Below, one piece after another: positions 56,328-64,000 of a stretch of DNA of 64,000 bases; position 1 is the first letter of the stretch, and each line of letters begins with the position of its first letter. The stretch is taken from positions 1,426,001 to 1,490,000 of the forward strand of contig NZ_CP147012.1 in NCBI RefSeq assembly GCF_037126285.1. Reading direction: 5' to 3'. This stretch comes from Bernardetia sp. MNP-M8. Its GTDB lineage: Bacteria > Bacteroidota > Bacteroidia > Cytophagales > Bernardetiaceae. The position numbers and the translations under genes were made by a program. A model generated the notes under the pieces. It saw only the letters and a list, made by a program, of their open reading frames with translations, was not told the DNA's origin and searched no databases.

Positions 56328-59270
56328 ATGACAAAATGGAAAATGCGTTTTTTGCGCTTTCGTGTGTGGTTAGAAAATCAATGGAAAATTCGTTCTCAAA
56401 AAGAAAAATATACTTTAGGGATTGCTGGGCTTTTAGGAGTTTTGCTTGTCCTTGCCATCTCTTTTGTCATTTGGGATAATAATAGAGAGGCTTCTGTATG
56501 GGAACTTGTGCCTAATGATGCCATTTTGGTTTTAGAAACAACTGAAGCACAACGTATGAGAGAAAAAATAGACTCTCTTCCTTTTTGGCAACCCTTTAGA
56601 AATTTGCCTTACTTGCAAGCCTATCATTCACGCAAAACCGTTTTAGATAGTATTGGTAGAGATTCTTTGGATATTATGAACTATCTAAAAGGACGAAAAA
56701 TTTATGTTTCATTGCATCAAACTTCACGAACAAGTGCCGATGTTATGTTTTTTGTTCCCATGTCTTTACAGTCAAGAATTATAAATAGTCTGAGTAAAAA
56801 ACTAAAAGAAAAAGTCCCTTTTACGCATTCAGAAAGATTGTATAATGATATTACTGTTCATGAGCTGAAATATGAATATGAAACAACAGATGAAAATGGA
56901 GAAATAAAAGCTAGAAAAAATTCAAACCGAAAAAATGAAACTCAAAGTGTTATTTTTACTTATGTCATTTATAAAAACTTTTTTATTGGAAGTTATACGC
57001 CTTTTTTGGTAGAAGATGCTGTCAGAAAAATAGCAAATAGTGAAGCAACGCCCTTTTTTAAGGAAAACAAAGACCTTTTAAAACTCACAAAAATTGAAGA
57101 TGATGATGCAAATTTATATGTTTCAGCTTCACAAATCCCAAAACTTTTTTCTCTTTTCACAGAAGAAGAAAATACAGCTTTGCTTTCTAGTTTTGAGAAC
57201 TGGGCAAAATCAGCAATGCTTGATGTCTCCTTGAAAGAACATCTGCTTTTACTCAATGGCTATATTTTGACACAGGAAGAAGGTTCAGAAAGAGATTATT
57301 TATCTATTTTAGAAAGTCAGAAATCGATTGATTTTATTGATTTACAGCAGTTCATTCCACAAGAAACGGCTCTTTTATATCGAATTGGTCTTTCTGATCC
57401 TCAAAGCTATTTTCATGACTTAGAAGATTATAGAAGGGAATATTTGCCAAAACAGATTGAAGCAAAAGAAACGCTTATAGATAATTATAGCTTTTCACCA
57501 ACTCGCTTTTTGGATAATCTAGGAAATGAAATTGCTGTTGCAGTCTTGGAAATGCCTGAGAATAGAAAAAACCCAGAAAAATTAGCCTTCCTAAAAATAA
57601 AATCCGAAGATGGGCAAACTGAAAAATACAAACAAAAAGCAGTTGCATTATTGACTCAACTTGCTGAAAACTCTCGTATAGAAGTAAAAAGTGAAGACGG
57701 AACAGAATCAGAAACCAAACCTCTGACAGAGATTTATGAAGAATTGCCTATTACACGTATTGAAGTAGCTGATTTTCCTAAAAAAATGTTTGGAGAAGGA
57801 TTTAGTGGATTTTCTCAGTCTTATTTTACAGTTTTGGAAAGCAAATATATTGTTGTTGGAAGCAGTTTTCAAGCAATTCAAAAACTTATCGATGACTACA
57901 AAAATGAACGAGTTTGGGGAAAATTGGTAAGACAAAGACAGTTTTTTGAACAAATAGGAACTCGTTCGACAGTTAGTGTAATTGTAGACTTACCTCGCTC
58001 TTGGAACTGGCTGATGACAAATGTTTCTCCTGAATGGCAAAAAACATTTGAAGCCTATAAATACGACCTTTTGAAAGTAGAGTTTTTGGCGTGGCAAGCA
58101 GAAGGAGAAGAAAAGCGTTTTGCAAGTTCAATTATTTTTCAACAACAAAAAACGGCTGAATTAGTCGCTCAAAGCAAGAAAGAAGAAGCCAAAACAGTCT
58201 TTAAAAGTCGATTGGAAAGTCCTCCTTATTTGGTCAGAAACCATTTGGATAGAAGTCAGGAAGTATTGGTTCAAGATGATAAAGATATGTTGTATTTGGT
58301 TTCGAAAGAGGGAAAAATACTTTGGAATTATTATCTCAATGGAACAATGCGCCCACAAGTCTATCAAATTGATGCCTATAAAAATGGAAAATTACAATAT
58401 TTGATTGCCACTCCTACAAAGGTCTATTTGATTGACCGTTTGGGAAGAAGCGTTTCTGGATTTCCAATTTCTTTTCCAGAAAATACATTTATTACGCATC
58501 TTTCTGTAATTGATTATGACAACTCAAAAAACTATAGAATTGGAGTAGCTACAAGTCAGGGAAATGTTTATTTGTATGATAAAACAGGGAAAAGTCTCCC
58601 TGGTTGGCAGCCTCGTAAATTAGGGATGGCTCTTTCTGCTCCATTAGAACACGTAAGAGCAGGTAGTAGAGATGCCATGATTGCGATTGAACAAAATGGA
58701 ATTGTCAATTTACTGAAACGAAATTCTCAGAGTTATTCTAATTTTCCACTCAATTTCAATTCTGATATTACCAATGACTTTCATGTTGATTATGGAAATA
58801 CACTTGCCACCACTGAAATAAGTATGCTTACCGAAGCTGGCGAACTGATTCGTTTTAATTTGGAAGGAAAAATAATGGATAGAAAGTTTTTCGAAAGAGG
58901 AGAGCAAGGCGCAATTTTCACACTAGCAGCCGATAAACAGCGTGAACAAAACTTTGTAATTGCAAGACAGGATAGTAAAAAGCTAACTCTTTATTCGTCA
59001 GAAGAAGAGTTATTATTCAGCAAAACTTATGATAATGATGGTACAAAACTGATTCAATATTTCAATTTTGGAGCAAGTATAGAAGTCATTGCTGTTACGG
59101 ATATGCACGCACAAAAAACCTATTTGTATTACACCAACGGAACAATGGTAGGAGGAAAAACAATACAAAGTAATACAACCATTGCACTTTTTTATTCAGA
59201 ACAAACAAGCCTTTTTACGCTTTACAGAACATTGGATAAAGAATGTCAGAAGTTGGTTTTTGGGAGGTAG
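56328..59270 (+). CDS. Large membrane-anchored protein of unknown function (DUF3352-like N-part, propeller-like C-part)
   Basis: 980 residues. A short basic cytoplasmic start is followed by one membrane segment (about 31-50). The extracytoplasmic part opens with WELVPNDAILVLETTEAQRM, similar to DUF3352-type proteins of Bacteroidota, and continues as a mixed alpha/beta region to about 640. From about 650 to 970 repeated strand patterns occur (VSKEGKILWNYYLNG, IDRLGRSVSGFPISFP, YDKTGKSLPGWQPRKLG), which look like blades of a PQQ- or WD-like propeller. No catalytic motif is seen. It may be an assembly or scaffold factor in the periplasm. Confidence 0.7.
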   Translation: MTKWKMRFLRFRVWLENQWKIRSQKEKYTLGIAGLLGVLLVLAISFVIWDNNREASVWELVPNDAILVLETTEAQRMREKIDSLPFWQPFRNLPYLQAYHSRKTVLDSIGRDSLDIMNYLKGRKIYVSLHQTSRTSADVMFFVPMSLQSRIINSLSKKLKEKVPFTHSERLYNDITVHELKYEYETTDENGEIKARKNSNRKNETQSVIFTYVIYKNFFIGSYTPFLVEDAVRKIANSEATPFFKENKDLLKLTKIEDDDANLYVSASQIPKLFSLFTEEENTALLSSFENWAKSAMLDVSLKEHLLLLNGYILTQEEGSERDYLSILESQKSIDFIDLQQFIPQETALLYRIGLSDPQSYFHDLEDYRREYLPKQIEAKETLIDNYSFSPTRFLDNLGNEIAVAVLEMPENRKNPEKLAFLKIKSEDGQTEKYKQKAVALLTQLAENSRIEVKSEDGTESETKPLTEIYEELPITRIEVADFPKKMFGEGFSGFSQSYFTVLESKYIVVGSSFQAIQKLIDDYKNERVWGKLVRQRQFFEQIGTRSTVSVIVDLPRSWNWLMTNVSPEWQKTFEAYKYDLLKVEFLAWQAEGEEKRFASSIIFQQQKTAELVAQSKKEEAKTVFKSRLESPPYLVRNHLDRSQEVLVQDDKDMLYLVSKEGKILWNYYLNGTMRPQVYQIDAYKNGKLQYLIATPTKVYLIDRLGRSVSGFPISFPENTFITHLSVIDYDNSKNYRIGVATSQGNVYLYDKTGKSLPGWQPRKLGMALSAPLEHVRAGSRDAMIAIEQNGIVNLLKRNSQSYSNFPLNFNSDITNDFHVDYGNTLATTEISMLTEAGELIRFNLEGKIMDRKFFERGEQGAIFTLAADKQREQNFVIARQDSKKLTLYSSEEELLFSKTYDNDGTKLIQYFNFGASIEVIAVTDMHAQKTYLYYTNGTMVGGKTIQSNTTIALFYSEQTSLFTLYRTLDKECQKLVFGR

Positions 59271-59339
59271 GTTTTAAGATAAATATTTACTCGTGTAAAA
59301 CAAACCTCTTTTTTTTACACATTGGGAAGCAAATTTATG

Positions 59340-59384
59340 AAAAATCCTTATTCCGATTTTTAATTGGAGTGAGGATTTTTTGGT
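59340..59384 (+). terminator. Terminator of the 980-residue protein gene
   Basis: A 15-bp stem (59340-59354 with 59366-59380, two G-T pairs), 11-nt loop and T run, 70 nt after the stop. Confidence 0.85.
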
Positions 59385-59483
59385 TTTTGGGAGATAAATT
59401 TTGGCTGGAAAATCTAAAATAGAAACTAAAAATACAGGCAATGCAGAACCAAAGCTTATTGAGCGAGGAACATCAGAAAGACT

Positions 59484-59822
59484 TTAATCATCTTGTTCAT
59501 TTTGATGTTCACAAAAATTACAATAACCTCCATTATCTATAGCTGCAATTAATTCATTCCAAGGTATGTCATTTCCACACTTTTCACAGTCTTTCTGACC
59601 GTATTCCTTCATTACAATTTCTAATGACTGAGCTTGGTTATCAGTCAGAGATTCAGTCCCTTTGTCATTAACCTGTTTAATAATTCCTAATGCTGTAGGA
59701 TGTTCAACATATTCATATTCTACTAGTTCTGATAAATAACTAAGAAATTCTGAAACATTAGAATCTCCATGTTTTGAGTTAGTAGCATTAATATCTGCTT
59801 TTGAAAAAATTGGATATGGCAT
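59484..59822 (-). CDS. Small zinc-ribbon protein of unknown function
   Basis: 112 residues from the ATG at 59820-59822 (MPYPIFSKADIN). The frame stays open upstream to 59906, but that stretch is hydrophobic and AT-biased and is unlikely to be translated. The C-terminal part has two CxxC pairs (CEKC near residue 80 and CNFC near 105) that should bind one zinc. The N-terminal part is helical. It lies 285 nt downstream of the candidate HEPN-type gene on the same strand. Confidence 0.6.
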   Translation of the reverse strand: MPYPIFSKADINATNSKHGDSNVSEFLSYLSELVEYEYVEHPTALGIIKQVNDKGTESLTDNQAQSLEIVMKEYGQKDCEKCGNDIPWNELIAAIDNGGYCNFCEHQNEQDD

Positions 59823-60107
59823 GTTGTAGTTTTTTAGTATAAAAAAAGTTGCTTTTAAAACAGCATTATTTGAAAATATAATTTGTGTATTTAATTTAAA
59901 TATCACTTTTTTCTATAAATAGCATTAGTCTAAAGAAAATAAATAGTGTAGTGTTTTCAAATATACAAAAAAGAAGTAATAAAAATTCAAATTACTACCT
60001 AAACCTTTTTCTATTTCTACTCTGTTTTTTACATTTCAAAATGCAACTCTAAGACTTGTAAAATGATAAATCATAGTTAAAACACTATGTTCAATATAAC
60101 TAAAATT

Positions 60108-61112
60108 TCACAGATTCTTTAATTCATCTAGAATATTTTGCTCCTTCAAATGCTCTACAAACATAGAAGAATAGTTTGGTTCTATAAGTTTTGTAGTCAA
60201 AATCTTTAAATGGTTTTCTATGTAACCTTCTTCATTATCTATTTGAAACATACCATCACATTTTCTTGATTCATAACAGTATATTTCTGCCATATTATCC
60301 AACAAAATAAAGATTCTAATGCAATTTTCTCTTGTATCAAAGCCTTTCTCCCTCAACATATGAGAAGGAATATGACGAGAAAAATAGTCATAAGGAGTAC
60401 CATCCCTAGTATTTTTATAGAAATGATTTATTAAAATTCTGCTACAAGTATTACAATAAATTTTATGAAATTGAATATTATAAGGAATAGGTTGTCTTCC
60501 ATGCGAAGCTTGAAAAAACTTTTTGATTTTTTCAAATGGAGGTTTTTTACTAGAAAAATCGTAGTTCATCCAACGTAGAATAACACCTTCTATTATTGGA
60601 ACTAAGGTGAGAAAGCAACTAGTATAATCTTTCCTATAATATGAAACAACTGCTGTATCTATCAAGTCTAAAAATACTTTAAAAGGTTCAAATTTTTCAA
60701 ACCTCCCTCCCCTATATATAACTCTCACGTTAGGTCGTAAAATTATTTTTTCTATCTCATTCAGTATTACACTAATAATAGATTTAGAAATAGGTAACTC
60801 ATCTGTAAGATTAGAAAAAAGTTTAACATCAGCTTCTGTTATGATGGAGGGAAGAGATAAAGCATATTCTGATAATGTCCAATTAATAGACATTATTTTT
60901 GATAGGGTGTCATTTGGAGAGACAGAAATATGCTTTAGTTTTTCCATATTATTTCTCTCCTCTATAGCTTTCCTAAGAGCGTTGTTATATACTGATGCAC
61001 TACGGTTATTCCACATATCTGAACTTAAATTTAGTTCGCTCTTAATTTCTTCTACAGATATGTTTAAGATAATAAGTTCTGTTATTTTGGCTTCTATTTG
61101 TTCATTATTCAT
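60108..61112 (-). CDS. Candidate HEPN-type (RX4H) protein, possibly abortive-infection-like
   Basis: 334 residues from the ATG at 61110-61112. The frame runs on to 61175, but the extra 21 residues come partly from the inserted IS element. The N-terminal 60 residues form an HTH-like helical part. The C-terminal region has VSYYRKDYTSCFLTLVPIIE, and later the motif R246-HIPS-H251 followed by FDTRENCIRIFILLDNMAEI. RX4H followed by such a helix is what HEPN-type RNases and several phage-defence proteins show. The function is inferred only. An ISAs1-type element sits 24 nt upstream of the start and probably separates the gene from its promoter. Confidence 0.55.
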   Translation of the reverse strand: MNNEQIEAKITELIILNISVEEIKSELNLSSDMWNNRSASVYNNALRKAIEERNNMEKLKHISVSPNDTLSKIMSINWTLSEYALSLPSIITEADVKLFSNLTDELPISKSIISVILNEIEKIILRPNVRVIYRGGRFEKFEPFKVFLDLIDTAVVSYYRKDYTSCFLTLVPIIEGVILRWMNYDFSSKKPPFEKIKKFFQASHGRQPIPYNIQFHKIYCNTCSRILINHFYKNTRDGTPYDYFSRHIPSHMLREKGFDTRENCIRIFILLDNMAEIYCYESRKCDGMFQIDNEEGYIENHLKILTTKLIEPNYSSMFVEHLKEQNILDELKNL

Positions 61113-61135
61113 TCTCTTGAAATTAAGATAAGTAC

Positions 61136-61145
61136 TCTGCCTAAT
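61136..61145. repeat. Left target-site duplication of the ISAs1 element
   Basis: TCTGCCTAAT, repeated exactly at 62402-62411 on the other side of the element. Ten bases fits the 8-10 bp duplications of the ISAs1 family. Confidence 0.93.
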
Positions 61146-62401
61146 CAGGGCATGTTCATAAAAAATAATGTCCAAAAAAAAGGGGTGTTTGCTAAATTTT
61201 CTATTTTTGTAATTCTAACCTACAAAATATAAAACTATGCATACTCCCCAAAAAACGAATTTACAAAGTATTATCAAGAAGTACAAACTTGTCTTTTAGA
61301 CCACCGAGATAACCGTGGAAAACAGCATTCTTTAGCATTTGTCATTGTTCTGTTTATGCTTTGTATTTTACGCTCTGATAAAAAACTGACAGTCGCCTAT
61401 ATTCATCGTTCTATGTGCCGTTCTTATAAAGAAGTAGCTCAAGATTTAGATATAGAAGTTTCTTCGTGTATTTCTTATACTCAACTTCAACGTATTCTAA
61501 AAAAAGTTGATTATCAAGGTTTTAATGCAATTAATGAAACCTTCTTTCATCAATATATTTATAAAGATGCTTTAGAATGGTACGCCATAGATGGAAAAGA
61601 ACTTCGTGGTAGTATTGATGATGTAGCAGGAGAAAAACGAGGTCAAAATGTAGTTTCTCGTACTTCTCATTCAACTAAACAAAGTAGTATTGTAGGGTGG
61701 TACAATGGAAGTAAAGACTCGGAAAAGACTGTTGTATCTCATTATTTTAACTCCTACGATTACTTATTAGGTAAATATACGTTAGATGCTCTTCATTTGA
61801 GTAGTGAATTACCTGCTTTAATAGCAAAAAAAGGAGGTATTTATTTGATGCAAGTAAAGGCAAATCAAAAACTTCTTTTAGAAGATTGTAAACATATTGA
61901 CGATAATTTAACTACTTCTTATAAAAAAGAAGCCTACCAAAAAGCGCATGGAAGAGAAGAAATACGAATCGGTTTTGGATATGAAATGAATACAGAATCA
62001 TTACCCAAACGTTGGAAAGAAACGAAAGTCAAAACCCTGATAGTAGTAGAAAGAGAAAGAAAAATTACAAAAACACAGAAAAAAAGTAAAGAAAAAAGTT
62101 ACTGGGTAACCAATTTACCTCTCAACCAAATTAATTTCCTAGAATTATTTATGGCTATAAGAGAGCATTGGACAATAGAAGTACATCATAATACAAGAGA
62201 TAAACAAATGGGAGAAGACAATTTGATAACTAGAAATGAAAACCAAAGTAGGTTTATAGCTGTTTGTATAACACTAGCTACAAACCTATTGGAAGTGCAA
62301 AAAGTAGAAAATCTCACAGTACTCAGAGAAGAATTAGCCTACAAAGAACGAAATGTATATCACCTCTTTGAACATAAAAGATTTTTATGAACATGCCCTG
62401 T
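61146..62401 (+). mobile_element. Complete ISAs1-family insertion sequence, 1256 bp
   Basis: The ends are perfect inverted repeats of 19 bp (CAGGGCATGTTCATAAAAA at the left, its complement at the right). A 10-bp direct duplication flanks both ends. One transposase gene fills the inside. Identical ends and an unmutated duplication point to a recent insertion. Confidence 0.93.
61356..62390 (+). CDS. ISAs1-family DDE transposase, N-terminus in a shifted frame
   Basis: 344 residues from the ATG at 61356. The catalytic triad is visible: D79 in WYAIDGKELRGS, D144 in TLDALHLSS and E275 in EHWTIEVHHNTRD. VKANQKLLLEDC is another family block. The usual N-terminal DDE-associated domain (DHRDNRGKQHSLAFVIVLF) is encoded directly upstream in the same frame (61257-61355) but without a start codon. 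The only good ATG (61237-61239, MHTPQK) is in the +1-related frame and meets a stop at once. A one-base loss in the A run at 61250-61255, or a -1 ribosomal shift there, would join them. Confidence 0.88.
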   Translation: MLCILRSDKKLTVAYIHRSMCRSYKEVAQDLDIEVSSCISYTQLQRILKKVDYQGFNAINETFFHQYIYKDALEWYAIDGKELRGSIDDVAGEKRGQNVVSRTSHSTKQSSIVGWYNGSKDSEKTVVSHYFNSYDYLLGKYTLDALHLSSELPALIAKKGGIYLMQVKANQKLLLEDCKHIDDNLTTSYKKEAYQKAHGREEIRIGFGYEMNTESLPKRWKETKVKTLIVVERERKITKTQKKSKEKSYWVTNLPLNQINFLELFMAIREHWTIEVHHNTRDKQMGEDNLITRNENQSRFIAVCITLATNLLEVQKVENLTVLREELAYKERNVYHLFEHKRFL

Positions 62402-62411
62402 CTGCCTAATT
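62402..62411. repeat. Right target-site duplication of the ISAs1 element
   Basis: TCTGCCTAAT, identical to 61136-61145. Removing 61146-62411 restores the original upstream region of the gene at 60108. Confidence 0.93.
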
Positions 62412-62502
62412 ACTTATTGAAATTTATTTGTATTTTTGTGTCATACAGATTTAGTAAAGCCTCTTTCATTCGTTGAAACGTAACTAAATACAAGACCTGT
62501 AG

Positions 62503-62536
62503 AAGGGAGTTCATAAATTTGGACTTCCTTTTTTTT
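62503..62536 (+). terminator. Plus-strand terminator without an obvious gene in front
   Basis: A 10-bp stem (62503-62512 with 62521-62530, including two G-T pairs), an 8-nt loop and eight T. No protein gene ends here on the plus strand except the IS transposase 110 nt before; it may end a small RNA starting near 62446. Confidence 0.7.
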
Positions 62537-62571
62537 ATTCGACTTATGTAAAAAAAACAATCAAACATAAA

Positions 62572-62607
62572 AAACACCACCAATTCAAAAAAGAACTAAT
62601 AGTGTTT
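62572..62607 (-). terminator. Terminator of the DUF4143 ATPase gene
   Basis: A 15-bp stem on the minus strand (62593-62607 with 62572-62586; several G-U pairs), a 6-nt loop and a T-rich tail, 80 nt past the stop at 62687. As plus-strand RNA the same arms would have mismatches, so the direction is clear. Confidence 0.75.
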
Positions 62608-62686
62608 ACAATATACAGAAAAATAAATATTTACACAGAATAAAATTTGGTTGTAATTTATCTTTTATAAAGTGTTACAATGTCAG

Positions 62687-63805
62687 TTAAATAATTACAA
62701 ATTCTCTAAAATTATCTCTATTTATTAGTTTTTCTTCTGCGTTATATTTTTCAATGAATGTTTTGGGTAAGTTTACTTTCTTTTTTGGATTCCATTTAAA
62801 CTCATAGCCATATAATTTTTGATTCATATTTTCTACATAATCAATTTCTTGTTGTTGAGTTGTTCGCCAAAAATAAGGTTGTGATAAAGTAAGTTTGTAT
62901 TTGTTTTGTTTCATTCTTTCCGAAATTAGAAAATTTTCCCATAAAGCACCTATATCTGTACGCAAACTCAAATCTGTAAAATTTCCTATAATCATGTTTC
63001 TAATTCCATTATCATAAAAATAAATTTTCTTACTCTTTTTTAGTTCGTTTCGCACATTATTGCTATAACTTCCCAACCTAAATATAACATATCCCTTTTC
63101 CAAAATCTCAATATATCTCTGAATTGTATTTCTATCTACCCCAATAAGTTGGCTCAATTCATTATAATTCACTTCGCTGCCTATCTGTAAAGCTAAAGCC
63201 TGAACCAATTTTTCTAATACCTCTGGTTTTCTTATTTCTGCATAAGAAAGAACATCTCTATACAAATAACTATCGACTAGATTTTTCAAAATCTCTCTTT
63301 CTTCTCCCTCATTATTAATCACATCTGGATAAAACCCATAAATGAGCCTGTTTTCTAATTGTTGTTCTGCTTTCAAATAGCCTACATTATTTTGGTACTC
63401 TTCCCAACTAATCGGAAATAGTTCATATTCCCATTTTCTTCCTGTCAAAGGTTCACTTAGTTCATTGAAAAGAGTAAAAGACGACGAACCACTAATCCAT
63501 AATTGGACATCTTTAAATTGATCTATAATAATCTTGAGGGTCAGACCTATTCCTTTGATGCGTTGAGCTTCATCTATAAAAACTATTTTTTTTCCTCCAA
63601 TCAGATTCTTAATTTTTTCTGTATTAGGAGTATCAAGAATAGATCGAACAGTTGGGTCATCTCCATCAAAGAATTGATAATCCAAACCTTTTAGTTGTTC
63701 CAAAATAAAAGTTGTCTTTCCTACTTGACGGGGACCTACTATTATAATAGCCTTTCCCTTTCCTATTTTACTTATAACTTGTTTTTTTATCAGTCTTTCA
63801 ATCAT
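62687..63805 (-). CDS. AAA-type ATPase with DUF4143 C-terminal domain
   Basis: 372 residues from the ATG at 63803-63805; an upstream ATG at 63838 adds 11 unlikely residues (MNTFFFYYIYS). Walker A is VGPRQVGKTTF and Walker B KIVFIDEAQRI. The sensor-like IDQFKDVQLWISGSSSF follows. The C-terminal DUF4143 part (about 175-372) contains VDRNTIQRYIEILEKGYVI, a winged-helix-like segment, and FYDNGIRNMIIG. Such ATPases are common in mobile and accessory regions, and their role is unknown. Three imperfect 32-nt repeats lie upstream. Confidence 0.9.
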   Translation of the reverse strand: MIERLIKKQVISKIGKGKAIIIVGPRQVGKTTFILEQLKGLDYQFFDGDDPTVRSILDTPNTEKIKNLIGGKKIVFIDEAQRIKGIGLTLKIIIDQFKDVQLWISGSSSFTLFNELSEPLTGRKWEYELFPISWEEYQNNVGYLKAEQQLENRLIYGFYPDVINNEGEEREILKNLVDSYLYRDVLSYAEIRKPEVLEKLVQALALQIGSEVNYNELSQLIGVDRNTIQRYIEILEKGYVIFRLGSYSNNVRNELKKSKKIYFYDNGIRNMIIGNFTDLSLRTDIGALWENFLISERMKQNKYKLTLSQPYFWRTTQQQEIDYVENMNQKLYGYEFKWNPKKKVNLPKTFIEKYNAEEKLINRDNFREFVII

Positions 63806-63830
63806 ACTATAAATATAATAAAAAAAGAAT

Positions 63831-63920
63831 GTATTCACAAATTACTATACTTTTATAGGAACGTATTCATATATTATTATGGTTTTATAGGAATATGTTC
63901 ACAAATTATTTATTTTCTTA
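63831..63920. repeat. Imperfect 32-nt tandem repeat upstream of the DUF4143 ATPase
   Basis: Unit 1 (63831-63862) and unit 2 (63863-63894) both follow the pattern GTATTCAnAnATTAnTAT, then a CTTTTATAGGAA-like block. Unit 3 (from 63895) begins ATGTTCACAAATTATT and then decays. The repeats begin 25 nt before the start codon and cover the expected promoter region. The remaining bases to 64000 show no gene. Confidence 0.65.
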
Positions 63921-64000
63921 TTAAATCTTAATCACTTTTATAGTAAATAAAACATCAATAATTGCCAAAAATAGAGCTGCATAGAGGAAATAATAATATT

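Noticed and set aside
61113-61175. Extended start of the candidate HEPN-type protein (21 extra residues)
   Set aside because: The first residues are read from the left end of the IS element; the ATG at 61112 is the first one native to the gene.
63831-63920. CRISPR array
   Set aside because: The units abut with no unique spacers, diverge strongly and number fewer than three; no cas genes are present.

Overview
The window is AT-rich (roughly one third GC by eye) and reads as a chromosomal piece of a Bacteroidota bacterium, most likely of the order Cytophagales (Bernardetia/Flexibacter-like). The reasons are promoters of the TTG-N19-22-TAnnTTTG type, a type IX secretion C-terminal sorting domain, GEVED repeats, PD40-OmpA proteins, a DUF6452/DUF6048 pair, a Na+-NQR cluster and many FkbM methyltransferases. 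The genus is a guess from gene content and cannot be proved here.

Layout. 1-3.2 kb: the 5' part of a subtilisin-like protease and a PD40-OmpA outer-membrane protein. 4-13.8 kb: a minus-strand translation block, rplP-rpmC-rpsQ-rplN-rplX-rplE-rpsN-rpsH-rplF-rplR-rpsE-rpmD-rplO-secY-map-prmC. It is a severed piece of the S10/spc cluster: the rplC-rpsC half is absent upstream and infA-rpmJ-rpsM-rpsK-rpsD-rpoA-rplQ is absent downstream. A strong promoter about 540 nt before rplP drives it, and a second promoter precedes rplO. 14.6-17.4 kb: an MBOAT acyltransferase with an SGNH-like partner, then a glutaminase cut off by a GC-rich structured element. 17.6-26.9 kb: a large T9SS-secreted subtilase, purL, an orphan sensor kinase and an Lrp/AsnC regulator. 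27-32.7 kb: a degenerate HNH-AP2 protein, a GNAT, a GT2 transferase, two small membrane proteins, a NamZ-like lipoprotein and secG.

33-34.9 kb: tRNA-Tyr, tRNA-Gly, tRNA-Thr and tuf in one transcription unit with promoter and terminator. 35-47.9 kb: surface polysaccharide genes, namely a BY-kinase/Wzc-like co-polymerase, three glycosyltransferases, three FkbM-type proteins and a Wzx-type flippase, with the DUF6452/DUF6048 envelope pair in between. 48-51 kb: tRNA-Asn, an orphan HepT-like protein, menC and a possible immunity-type protein. 51.2-56.2 kb: nqrABCDE without nqrF alongside. 56.3-59.3 kb: a 980-residue membrane-anchored protein ending in a propeller-like region. 59.5-64 kb: an accessory tail with a zinc-ribbon protein, a candidate HEPN-type (RX4H) protein whose upstream region is split by an intact ISAs1-family element with a 10-bp target duplication, and a DUF4143 ATPase with 32-nt repeats in front of it.

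Two themes stand out. First, several operons that are usually conserved (S10/spc, tuf-secE-nusG, nqrA-F) are broken up. Second, short perfect or near-perfect palindromes recur between genes, two of them clearly copies of one another and both lying inside operons.
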